Shown here: piece after piece, positions 11,385-22,583 of the stretch
Numbering within the stretch: position 1 is the stretch's first letter
Layout of the letters: each line of letters opens with the position of its first letter
Assembly: GCF_029867415.1 (NCBI RefSeq)
Contig: NC_081181.1
Location: 122,279,183-122,343,182 of the forward strand
DNA from: Vicia villosa
Taxonomy: Eukaryota; Streptophyta; Magnoliopsida; Fabales; Fabaceae
Direction of reading: 5' to 3'
Length of the DNA: 64,000 nucleotides
The notes under the pieces: model-generated
What the model was told of the DNA's origin: nothing
Seen by the model: the letters and a program-made list of their open reading frames with translations, nothing else
The model's database searches: none
Position numbers and translations under genes: made by a program

Positions 11385-14348
11385 TTGATTAAGACACAAT
11401 ACATGTCACATAGCCAATAGTGCAACCTGCACCTTAATTAACAAACCATATCACGATGAGCTTTTAAAGTCATCTGGTGAATGGTGACAACACAGTGTGT
11501 CCCCCCTCTTCAAATCTACCGGCTCTGTGAGTTATGAGCTTGCTGTTACCAATACTTTCAATAATGGTGTTTTCTATGTTTCATTTGCTTCATGTTGACA
11601 TTGACAAACTAGTGTAACTTGTCCTCGTATCGGTTTCGCATTAAAGTCAGAAGGGGACCATGGTAATCTAGAATATTCTCAACCGAATGGTATGTACTAT
11701 GTATTATGTAAAGTCTGATCAATAAGTGTTTCCGTCAGTATTCAAATTCAGATAAAATGTTAATTATAGAAGTATGAGGATTGGAAGAATTCAAAATAAA
11801 ATCAAATTTAATGGAGCACGCCAAGAAGCATGGTCAAAACCAAAAGTGTTAAGTTGCTAGCACAAGCATTGCTAATAAATCTTTTATTATTTTGTTCTTT
11901 ATGTAACTCTTAGTATGCTACTGAAGTATATGTTCAAACATAAATGGTCTCATTCGTAACTGCAGAGATTAATCTGTAGTCAGACAAGACTACATGGGTG
12001 GCAAAGAATCAGATTTGAACTTGAGATAAGCTCGAAGAGACTTGTTACTTGTACAATCTCGTGTTTTTTGGTTTTCGGGACCATATTCTAAACTAAATGA
12101 AGGGCTATAAGAAGAAAACAAAACTTCTGCAAACTATTCTAGTGTATACAATAAAATGACTTGCAATCGTGGACCGGCAAAATAATGTGATTGCAGAATT
12201 TCTTTTCTATGAATCTAGCCTGTCCCATCTCCTAAGTCAGCTGTAACTTCACCACTAGTTGGCCTGCAAGGTTTCAAAACAAATAAATAAAATCAGAACA
12301 GATAAATTATATATCTATAAGGTTTAGTTTAGTTTAGCACTTCATTTCCTATGTGAATCCTTAGGGTGTAGTAGCCTAAATGTAAGCAACAAATGCTCAG
12401 ATTTCATTAATTTTACTGTTGATTCTGAGCTTGCCAAATCAAATAGAACACAACATAAAACTACTACTAGATAGCATAAAACTATACAGATAGGTGCAAG
12501 CAAAGATGAATCGACAGAGGAGAAAGATTATGCACATGCCAAAAACACCACATAGTGGAGGATCATTTAAAAACACATTACAAGGATGACACAACAGAGG
12601 AGAGCTTCAAAACACAAACAAATAGAAAACTTGAGACAGGAAAATGTCAGAATGTATGTACACATTGCCGACATGAATAACAGTGTTTTAAAATTTTAGT
12701 AGTTTACGACTTTGTGGAACTCAGAGAAACAGTAATTTGACAAATCGTGGAGGGCGATACGATTATGATACCATATTGAAGTTATAGGGTTTTAGATAAA
12801 GAAGGATAGCAAAGAATAAGAACTTTGAAATCTGAATATGGTTTAACATGATTGATGAATATGACTTGATAAGAAAAGACTAAACCCTAAGTCTAACCCT
12901 TACTTTTAATACAAGACTCAAATCCTAAATGAATAAAGAAACGAGTGGAAAACCATGTCCGTGTCCCAACGCAATCAAGCATGAAAATAATCAGGCAACT
13001 ATTTGGAGCTTTTGAGTCATTGTGGTTCTCCCCCGCAAATTTGGATCAAATTGATGGGCATCCAAACGTACACAAAATATCCTCTATTATAATATCAAAA
13101 TACTATAATATTTTGGTCATATCTTCTAACAATGTCAAAATTGTCACCTTACTTGTCATGACACGTGATTTGGTAGGATCGCAGTGCTTATACGTAGGAT
13201 CGGTAACATCAGACAACTTTCAGCAAGACTATATAAGCATTAGTTCTTGATCAGCAATCATTTTGGTGGGTTGATTTCTGCAGCATGGGGGAGAAAGACA
13301 ATGCAGCGAAGGCAGGTTTCTTCTTGGATTATGGTCACGCTAAACGGTACAACAACAACAACAACTAAGTCTTGTCCCAATAAATGGAGTCGACTACATA
13401 GATCAACTTTTGTTATAATGTTCTATCCATGACCATGTTTCTATCCAAATCGTTAATCTCAAGATTTTTTTTAATAACTTCTCTTATAGTTTTTCTAGGT
13501 CTTCTCTCTACCTTTAGTTGTTTGACTTCTCTCCATCCGATCTACTCTCCTTACCAAAGAATCTACGGGTCTTCTTTCTACATATCCAAACCACCTAAGT
13601 CTATTTTCCACCATCTTTTCTATCATAGGTGCTACCCCAACACTCTCCTTAATATTATTATTTCTAATCTTATCTTATCTAGTCTTACCACACATCTAAC
13701 GCAACATCCCCATATTTACTACACTAACTTTATTCTCGTGTTTATTCTTAACCACCCAACATTCTATCTCGTACAACATTGCAGGTCTTACCACAGTCCG
13801 ATAAAATTTTTCCTTTAACTGAGCGATACCTTTGTGTCACATAAAACCCTTGAAGCCCTTTTTCATTTCAGCCACCCATCTTGTATTCGATGGTTTACAT
13901 CCTCTTCTATTTCACCGTTGCTTAGTATTATAGCGGAACCAAAATATTTAAACTTTGTGGCTTGTGGATGATACGATCTCCAACTTTCACCTCTAGGTTA
14001 CAAACACTTCTCCTTATGCTGAACTTACATTCCATATACACCGTCTTACTTTTTCTTAAGCGAAAGTTATGCGTTTCTAAAGCTAGTCTACAACCTCTCA
14101 TTTAAATCCTCCGTTGACTCTCTAAGTAGGACTATATCATATGCAAAAGGCATGCATCTCGGTGCTAGCTCTTGGATGTGTTACGTGAGTACATCCAAAA
14201 TTAAAATAAAAAGGTGATGGCTTAGAGTTTACCTTGATACAAACCTATTGTAATGGAGAAATCGTCGGTCTCTCCAGCCTGTGTCCGCACACTAGTCGAT
14301 ACTCCTTCATACATATTTTGGATAACTCAAATATATGCAATCCTAACC
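11385..14348. repeat. Segmental duplication, copy B
   Basis: This matches copy A (6223-9952), offset by 5162 bp at the left end. It contains the functional-position exon 6 of the carrier (12215-12263), its 3' flank, and the part of intron 5 with the LINE remnant. The right limit falls inside the LINE remnant, which continues to about 14420. Confidence 0.85.
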
Positions 14349-17132
14349 CCTTTCTTCTCCAAGACTTTCCACAAAATCTCTCTAGACGGAACTTTATCAC
14401 ACACTCTCCAAATCAATAAAATTAATTGCAACACAGCTAGATCTAACTGCAATCAATAGTTAATAATGAGTGTAACACTTTAAGAGTTACACTGGTGTAA
14501 TTTGTCAATTTGTAGGACCTTATGATCCAAGTTACAATCCGACAGTTTACGCTTTCCACTCCCCTTTCCAATCCTAAGTAAAATTTCGATATTGATTATG
14601 TTGCCTCTAACATTAAGGTTTACTTTCAAACTAAATAACCAACATCTCATATCCAGAGACTACAGACTTTATGAGCGGAAATTCATTGAAGTTATTTCAG
14701 ACTAAATTGAATAAAATCATTGATTGCCTATATCTTTATTTAACTTCCTCTTTTCATTCGTTTTTATCCAGAGAAAAATAAATTGTACTTAAATAAAACA
14801 GAAGAATACTACAGAGAAAACTACAAAAGAATAAATATCACTTAAAAGTTTAAGAAGTAATGCACTTACAGTCCACCTAAAACTTTGATTGTATCGTAGA
14901 AAAACCATTGCATAGTTATCGAAGGACCAACCAGCAACATTCTAATAGGAAGGCTCCTGGTAAATAAATTGGCTAGTCCAATTTTTCTGATAGCCTGCCA
15001 TAAAATAAGCGAAACACGTTTAGTACAACGGCTTCAATCTCTGAAGAAAGTATCATAATTCATAAACCAGATGTAAAGAAGACGATACCAGCATAAGACT
15101 ATCAGCTTTTTTGTTATAAAGAGAAGCTACTATATTGTCAGCAGGATTAGAAATAAAGCTACCAACAGATCCAGCGGTATATCCAGCTAAACATGTCACA
15201 CCAAGTTGTTGAGCTTTTGAACATTCCTCCTTTTTTCTTTTGACAACATTACGATACAAAAAATCAACAGAATGCTCGAACGTTGAGAACATAACAATGG
15301 AAACTGTTAGCAAAAAAAAAGCAAGATTTAATATTCAGTTCAATGATGAACAACAGCTGTAACAAATATAGACTTATAGCGTATCATTGAAACTACTCGC
15401 TCAATCACCATGCTAATCCAAAGATATGAATATAGTATTCATATTTTGTTAATGTTTAAATATAAAGGTGTACGCTGCAGCCCTTACTAGTGCAAGATTA
15501 AATAAAGTTTCGAGAGATTATGAAATTACATGGAATGTTTCGACCCAAAAGTGGAGCAAGTCCACGGTAGAATCTGCAAGTAGTACATAAATAGAAGATA
15601 AATAATCATTATCATCTCCTAATTAGACAAATACACATCAAGTAGGAAACTAATATATTGAAACATTTCTTACCCTCGTGCGCCTTCTGATGCATATACC
15701 TTCGGAAATCCGTCTAACATGCCCTTAGCAAAACTAGGTTGTGCTTGAACCCTGACTTTAACAGCTTCAAATGGGCATAAGGCTAAATTGGCAAATACTT
15801 CGGCAGATGCACTACTAAGAAAGAACACGAGACTCCTGTGCTGGTCTACCAATACATTGGAGTAAACCCCCTTGAAATATTCATAGAGACCGAATCTACA
15901 CCCTCCTTGAGCACCGTATCCAAAGAACTTTCCTGTCCAACCTTTCCAGAGAACAGAAGGCCCTTGTTCCCTCAATAACGTAGTAAAGCAAGACGAAATA
16001 CTGTGATACTTAATAGGATGCACCTACATGTAACAACATCATTTCCTCCATTAAATATGATCAAACCAACATCATGATCAATTCTAAACATTAGGGTGAA
16101 AAATCATTGTCATAGTAAGAAATATTCAAATTTTCCAAATTTTGTTTGGTTTTAAAACCCTCTAATTTCTAGGGGAAATGACCAATAATCTGGAATTCGG
16201 CCTCAAATGTAAGTTAAGTTTGGCAAATGAAGGTTCTAGTCAGGACTCAAACTCAGGAAAGGGTCGAAACTCAAGAACTCCCAATTTTTCCACATTATCT
16301 GTTCATTAGTATGAAAATCATTCTAACACATAAAGGGTATCCCAAAAAACTGCTTTTCCATCCCACATAAATTGCTACTAAACATTAGGGTGCAAAATCA
16401 TTCTCATACCAGATCAATCCTCTGTTTTGTGTTCTTAGTTAGGGCAAATTGGAAAAATTCCACAAAACTCCTCCAACGTTTAACTATTTTAAGGGTAAAT
16501 CTGGGTTTTCGCGTTCAAAACAATCCAAACCCGCTCGGGCCGGGAAGCGCTCCGCTCCCACTACCCACTAAACATCAAATAGCGGTCGCTATCTCAAACT
16601 GAGACGCGAACCGCACCTCCGGGCCACTATCTCAGGATAGCGCCGCAATCAATAACTCTGTCTCATATCTAAAAGGTAGCCAAAGTTATTCAATTTTTCC
16701 ACATTTATTGCTCATTAGTGTGAAAAACCATTCTCAGAACATAAAGGATAATCCAAAAAACTGTTTTTCCTTAATGCAAAAAAAAAAAAAACTGTTTTTC
16801 CACACATATTATTACTAATCATTAGGGTTGCAAAATCATACTCATACATAAAAGGGCAGCTTAAAAAATCAATTTTTCCACTTCCCCATTTCTAAAACCT
16901 AATCAAACAAAGTAAAAAACAAGTTATATAATAAACGAAATGCAACCTGCATGTTAACTTTCAACACGTCAAGAGGAGTGGTGACAAGGTGAGTGGTACC
17001 AGCACTGAGCATTCCTCCAACGGTGCAAAGGGCATAATACCTAGCCGTCAATTCTTCCGGAATTCTCCCTTCAACCGCCGCGGGGATTCTTCCTTCAATG
17101 GTCGCAGAGATTCTTCCTTCAATGGCCGCCAT
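12215..17132 (-). CDS. Mitochondrial phosphate carrier (SLC25A3/PHT3 type), six exons
   Basis: This inner-membrane carrier imports phosphate with protons for ATP synthesis. Exons, in coding order: 16947-17132, 15674-16023, 15530-15573, 15089-15303, 14870-14994, 12215-12263. All junctions are GT/AG, and the lengths (186, 350, 44, 215, 125, 49) sum to 969 nt: 322 aa plus stop, a normal family size. The three carrier repeats are visible: PLDVLK (53-58), PFEAVK (146-151) and a degenerate PADNIV (247-252). Other family blocks are GGMLSAGTTHL, YGAQGGCRFGLYEYFK and GPSITMQWFFYDTIKVL. The sequence looks closest to the PHT3;3/MPT1 subgroup. ATG at 17132 is the only sensible start. Oddities are an N-terminal 8-residue repeat, a 2.6-kb last intron holding a dead LINE, and a second copy of exon 6 at 7009-7057. 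Function is inferred from the family; the exon chain is inferred from splice signals and phase. Confidence 0.9.
13350..14420 (-). pseudogene. Dead LINE reverse transcriptase fragment in carrier intron 5
   Basis: Minus-strand reading gives a plant L1-type RT in order: LIDLESVCDKV and REILWKVLEKKGVRIAYI (near 14350-14420), VSTSVRTQAGETDDFSITIG, a FADD-box relic read as AYDIVLL near 14120, GEIEEDVNHRIQDGWLK near 13890, KGKFYRT, NRLRWFGYVERRP near 13580, and the ending GRPRKTIREV. Stops and frameshifts interrupt it. An (AAC)n run at about 13350-13365 marks its 3' end. It lies antisense-neutral within the intron, on the same strand as the host gene. Confidence 0.85.
16060..16895. repeat. Degenerate direct repeats in carrier intron 1
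   Basis: A module reading roughly cattagggtgcaaaatcatt followed by t-rich ttttccaca words occurs near 16090, 16385 and 16810. A larger unit (about 16285-16410) is repeated at about 16690-16840. Between them lies an unusually GC-rich patch (about 16520-16650) with ctcgggccgggaagcgctcc. No coding role was seen. Confidence 0.6.
17055..17132 (-). repeat. 24-bp coding repeat at the carrier N-terminus
   Basis: Residues 2-25 are three 8-residue units, AAIEGRIS, ATIEGRIP and AAVEGRIP, encoded by 24-bp direct repeats. They precede the conserved EELTARYYALCTVGGM start of the carrier fold. Confidence 0.85.
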
Positions 17133-18694
17133 GATCCTGTCGTTAAGTTTTCTTGAGTGTAAAGAAGTTACATTCCAAGAAGCTCCATTTATTCGTTTGC
17201 TGAATTCTCACGTGTTTAGGTTGAGGGAAAGGAACAAAATTAGAGGTTGTTAGAGTGACACAATGCAACAAAACACAACTGAATCTGATTCTACATACCT
17301 CAATAGTCAAAGAATGCACCCATTCTGTTGGAACTTCTTTGGCCTTTCGAATAGCTCTAGTCGAGTCGAATTTATTGCCCCTTAATTTTAAGAATAAAAA
17401 TAAAACTAAATAACAATAATGTAGCAATTACTAAAAACTGGCCCTTAGGCCTGTTTGATTTAGTTTTCAAAAACTTAAAAACAAAAAACTTGGTTGAATT
17501 ATTTGTTTTAAAAACATTTCTCCAAAACTATTTTTAATTTTCCAGTTTTTAAAACTAAAAAACTAAAACAATACAAATATGTTTAGCTTTTCATTTTCTA
17601 GAACCAATAAGTGCCACTTTTCATTAATGGCACAAATATAATTATATTAATCTTCTATACACTTTATTATTTACTAGATTGGTAAATTGCACTGTGCTTC
17701 CATTTTACATTCTATAGTCAATCAATTCTATTGTATTTTTTCTTTTACTATCAATCATCAATTTATTTATATATAATAAAATTTCTGATTCTATTTATAA
17801 AAAAAATTATTTTTTAAATACATTAACTAATGTATCTAGATAATATATAGATCAGATATATTATTTTTTTTAATGAACTTAAAAAATAATTTTTTTTTAT
17901 AAATAAAACTAAAGATAGTATAACATATGATATATTATCTACGATTATAAGACTTGTATTTTTTTTATTTGTTATATAATATATTACAAGTTAACTCATT
18001 ATGTTAATTATTTTATAATAGATTTAATTTATATATAACTTTAATTAATGATTTATATCACTTGGATCTTAAACAAATCTTTACAAGTTAAGGACCTAAT
18101 ATCATTTGGATTAATGAGAGGTTATTAGTTTAAAACTAGTTTTAAGAATGTCATAATGCTAAATCTTTTGAGGAAAAACTTTTAAGTTTTTTGTGGTTCT
18201 CTCCAATTCGAGGTATTAGTCTGTGTAATTGCACACATAAGATACTCGATTTATACTAATAAATCCTTACAAGTTAAGTGGAGGAAATGTTTCCTAACGT
18301 CATTCAAAATACTTGTGTCTCATCGCATCAAATCTCTTCGAAATTATTGTAATCTTAGTTTGTTGTTACACTTAAAAATAATTTAAGTTGTTGGCCGAAA
18401 TGACCTATATCTGAATTAAGAATTAGTTTATGTCCAAATAGTCTAATGAATGAGCGGCAAACAAGTGACAACCGAATACGAGTGAATCAAATCATTCTTA
18501 TGTTCAAATAGTTTCACAAAGATTGTAGACGTACCAGAAATTAGTCAAAGGCATGGTAAAAGATTTTGTAGGCCACATTCTTGGCCAATATGATTAGGAA
18601 TTGTTACTCAGTATATAATACAACTTGTAAATATCTTGGCTAAATACTCTTTTTGGTCTTTTATCTCTACCTCGGTGTCTATTTTGGTCCCTTA
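17133..18694. other. 5' flank of the carrier gene and AT-rich intergenic DNA
   Basis: The first few hundred bases should hold the carrier promoter and 5' leader, but no clear TATA box or element could be assigned. Further right the DNA is AT-rich. A truncated repeat end with tttggtcccttat words lies at about 18640-18694, just before the LTR-like segment. Confidence 0.5.
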
Positions 18695-19850
18695 TGTAAC
18701 ACCCTTTTAAATCCCTACGAAATATTAAATAAATTCAGAGTAAAACATGTGCAAGGGCATTACAACTCCAAAATAATTAAAACATTCAATCATGTCATGC
18801 CTTTCTGAGGAACATAAAACGACATTATTCAGTAAACATGTTTAACACAGCGGAATAGTTTCAAAATCTGAATAACTCAAAACAATTAATATTCATCACC
18901 AAAGAGCCATCGACTCGTAATCCAATCAGAATAAGCTAAACAACTAAAAACAAGAGTTTATGAAAATAACTCTAAATAAAACGTTCTCCAGTGTTACAAG
19001 ACCAGAGCATGACACCGACACGACGTAACTAAAAGGACTACTCTACGAGCTATCCTCACCCGAGCATAGAGCCGCTACTCCTCAATCTGAAAAATGTCAA
19101 CAGTAAGGGTGAATCTCATTCGCAATTAACAAATGTTATGAGTCCATAAATAATAACATATCAGTTTATTATTCACCCAATTGTAATATATTCAGATTTT
19201 CAGAAAAGTATTCATCAACAACAATAACAGATACGTCACCAAAATATAACACTGGAAACCATCCAATCATGTTATAACAATATGCATATGTAATGTACTA
19301 ACACTATGCATGTGTTACCAACATGGGATTAACCCATCTGACCGATCCAAACATCACCAAGATACGGCCCTGCCAGCACAAATTCCACACAATGGGAATT
19401 TAGCTATTTGACAGCATCTCTTCTCCTCCAATTCAAACCACAACATACCAAAACGTATATAATGTCAAAACAGTAATTTACATAATCTAATACATTTCTA
19501 TTATGTTTTGGGGTTGTTTAACATCAAAATCAATCTCAATTCGTTCCAATTCATCAATTTCATCTAATCTACGCCATTTACCCCAAAATCCCAAAACCTA
19601 ACATACATCCCAATTGAATCAAACAATACACAAATTCAATCCTACTATTCATAAACCGATAAAAGATGATAATCGGAAGAGTCCCCCTTACCTTATCCAA
19701 ATTCTTGGATTCTTCCTCTTCCAAAGCTCTTTCACGTTCTCTGCTCCTTCTCTTCTTTGCTATTTTGCTTCTAATTTCCAATTTTCCTCTTTTCCTTATT
19801 TTATAAAAAATAAAAAGTAGTTTCAGTAAGGGCCTAACACTTAGCACCCC
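18695..19850 (-). mobile_element. Possible LTR-type fragment (weak)
   Basis: The segment starts TGTAACACCC and, on the minus strand, would start TGCTAAGTGTTAGGCCC and end GGGTGTTACA, the pattern of some plant gypsy LTRs. The flanks (CCTTA and CCCCC) are not a target duplication, and no element body is attached. A solo or truncated LTR is a guess. Confidence 0.3.
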
Positions 19851-20479
19851 CTTTCACTAAACACGGCACCAAGCCCAATAACATTATTTCCCACTTTTCT
19901 CCAATTAATCCAATAAAATGCCAATTAATTCCAATAAATAATTTAAATTCTAAACCTTAAACCCTAAACCCTTGATTGTTCATTCATAGCATATGTTATT
20001 CAATAAGGCTAGATTGTTACTATATTAATATATATTTTATTATAAAATCGTTAATAACTATACATATTTAAAAATAATTACGTTGCAAATCACGAACATG
20101 ATAAATCTGATATGTTTAATCACTATAAATATCTAAAAATATTACTAATAATTATAAACTAAGCATTGCGGTGATAGTTACCCGTGCAATAATATTATTT
20201 TGACTATTAAAAATAAAACATAAATTAAGCAGATAAAAAATTTAATTAAGGGTTATTCCAAGTCCATGTCAATATGTCAACAACTATTTTAATAGACTGG
20301 ACGAAAATTCGTGACTCTTTCGTGATTAATTTTTTCGGGCTAAACTTTCATATATAATGTAGAAACTTTTTAAATACGATTATTTACAATATTGAGAATT
20401 TAGAGTACCAATAAATATATATATAGCAAATAACCAACATTTTCAAATCCATTATGTTTAATAACTATATAACATTTTC
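19851..20479. other. AT-rich intergenic DNA
   Basis: Nothing recognised apart from telomere-like aaccctaaaccc words near 19958-19972 and short local duplications of caaatccattatg near 20440-20490. Confidence 0.5.
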
Positions 20480-20494
20480 AAATCCATTATGTTT

Positions 20495-21024
20495 TTTTTT
20501 ACTAAATAATATATTCATTCATTCCAATCGATAGAGTACATTGTTGCAATACAAATTAAAAATCGCCAAAAACAAAAAGGATGAATCTACAAAACAAACT
20601 CACAGCATCCATGTTAATAGTATAAAACGGCAAATTGCATATGCCTACGAATATAACTATTACTATATTGAAATGTCTGAAATATTCATGCCTCCAGATC
20701 TGTAGCGTTAATGGCACCAAAGTCATAGATAAGATCTGCACTATATTGAAACTCATCTTTCAACCTGAAACAAATGAACACTGCACACAATGACAGAAAA
20801 ACAAAATACACCGCACAAAGACGGGAAATCAAAACAAACAATGACACACTAAAATGACGAAATCACAAAAAAAAAAACTAAATATATGTGAAAACCACTT
20901 ATTTAACTAATAGAGTAACAAGAACGATTTGGAGGGTGGATTTTGGATCAAAATCGATCCTAAATCACCCCTCTCTAGGGAATACAGAAGAAGAAGAAAA
21001 GTGACGACGGCTAGGGTTAAATGA
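20495..21024 (-). mobile_element. Short poly(A) retro-insertion (LINE-like or retrogene)
   Basis: On the minus strand this 530-bp segment begins AACCCTAGCCGTCGTC, ends AATGAATGAATATATTATTT and finishes in a poly(A) tract (poly-T at 20492-20500). It is flanked by a 15-bp direct repeat AAATCCATTATGTTT (20480-20494 and 21025-21039). That is the structure of a target-primed insertion. The 5' end resembles plant LINE 5' leaders, but no LINE protein is present. Caution: a further copy of the flank word lies at 20445, so the duplication could be local sequence. Confidence 0.6.
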
Positions 21025-21168
21025 AAATCCATTATGTTTAATAATTATAAATATTTATAAATATTATTAATAAATATAAATATTTATAAATAATTTGCTA
21101 ATATAAAATAAAGAAGGTATTGTGATGATAGTGACCTGTAAAATAATGATAGATTTTGATTACACATG

Positions 21169-22125
21169 TGTTTACGGTGATTTCCGGTAAACAACCGCTA
21201 GTCTTCCAAACTATAATAAATATGATTTGGTTACTCGCAGGATCGACTAGATTGATCCTAGGACACATAGTCAAAAAGATTGTTATCAATGGTCATTCGA
21301 ACCATAGTCATGATTCGTCTTCGTTAATAAGAATTGTTTCGAATAAAACGAGTAATCTTGACAATCACTTGGTTATACGTAAGTATAATTTCAGTGAAAG
21401 GATAAGTAAAATAACATATGAAACGAAAGTATTGTTAAAGCGTAAAGAATCTTAAAATGCAGGAATATTAAATACTTCAAAAGTAAATGACATGAAAGTA
21501 AAAATACAGAAATGTAAATGGCAAGAAGTAAATGAAATGCAATAATACTGAAAGATATTTGAAAACGAAAGAGAATACACATGTATTAAAATGGTGGTGT
21601 CATACGTACATTTTCTCAGCGAACTCTTTCTCTTAACACTTGATACTTGAGTAATATGTGAGTGATTTGTACAAAATGAACACACAGAATCCTAACATTA
21701 AGACTCCTATTTATACTAATTTCGACCTTAACGGCCCTACGCTAATCTAATGCCACGTTTCTCATAAGAACTCCAGGGACGCCATCTGTTATTTAGACAG
21801 TTACGAAACCGTCTTCGAATTTCAAATCTTCTCGCCTGAGTCCTTCTTCGACGCGTGGCAGTGTATTTAAAAACACTACGAAAACACGCTAAGTAGTAAT
21901 ACTTGAACATATTTCATAAATTTTGTCTAAGTCCTCGAAGACATACACTTCTACTAGCTTCAGTATTCATTATCTTCATAACGAACTTAGAAGTCTTCAT
22001 TCTCGAAGCATGGCCATCAGGAGCCATTCTTTTATTTTTAAGGGATGGTCATCAGTAACCATCTTTCCTTCGAATTTTTACTTCTTCGAAGAACCAAATT
22101 TGTAAAACGAAATCTTCAGCTAACA
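21169..22125 (-). repeat. 3' LTR of the Tat element
   Basis: 957 bp, TG...CA in element orientation (TGTTAGCTGAAG to CCGTAAACA). It has a TATAAATA box at 21708-21715 (minus). It aligns end to end with 35860-36816. Confidence 0.96.
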
Positions 22126-22138
22126 AATTGCCCCCAAT
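22126..22138 (-). other. Polypurine tract of the Tat element
   Basis: On the minus strand ATTGGGGGCAATT directly abuts the 3' LTR start TGTTAGC. Its position and G-run fit the plus-strand primer. Confidence 0.7.
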
Positions 22139-22402
22139 AAATGCCTGTTTCAAAAATCAAGAGAAATAGGCGTTTCTTGCCATCATAAGATTTCGTCTCT
22201 TATTGATCTTTGAAAGTTCCAAGATTGCTGACTAACGTCATAATCATTGGTGACCCTGTTTCCAAAACGTCTTGTCATTTTCAAAGATGTCTTCTCATAA
22301 CTTACATTCCCACGTTTTTGACCTTACTTCTTGATCATTACTCCTACATACTAGGAGTAAAGCTAATTTATTCGACCGCCGTTGGATTAAATCACTAGCC
22401 GC

Positions 22403-22464
22403 CACGTGTCCCTTGGTTTTTACCCAAAAAGATTTAAAAAGGGTTTCCGTTAAACCTTTAAATA
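22403..22464 (+). promoter_or_regulatory. Promoter region of the PMD cargo gene
   Basis: A G-box core CACGTG (22403-22408) precedes two TATA-like words, TTTAAAAA near 22433 and TTTAAATA at 22457-22464. The second is about 120 bp before the ATG at 22584, leaving an AC/CT-rich leader typical of plant genes. Activity is inferred. Confidence 0.5.
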
Positions 22465-22583
22465 CTTGGTTTTGCACTTTTGTACAACTTTTCATTCCTC
22501 CTTCTTCATCCTCTTCAAAAGGAAAAAAAAACAAACACTCTCAACCTTTTCAAAAAGCTTACTTTTCCAATCAAAACCTCTCC

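Noticed and set aside
17055..17132. IEGR read as a protease site or engineered tag
   Set aside because: It is part of a natural 24-bp repeat at the start of a complete plant gene; no vector sequence was seen.
17143..17427. 94-codon minus-strand frame upstream of the carrier
   Set aside because: It lies in the presumed 5' leader/promoter, ends in low-complexity sequence and matches nothing known.
19958..19972. Telomere-like aaccctaaaccc
   Set aside because: Only about two units; such words are common in plant promoters and leaders.
21391..21685. Short minus-strand frames in the Tat LTR, repeated at 36082-36376
   Set aside because: They overlap the LTR promoter region and lack family similarity.
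22413..22583. Longer PMD start at 22413
   Set aside because: It would overlap the TATA-like words and the leader; the ATG at 22584 has better context and starts where the protein-like sequence begins.
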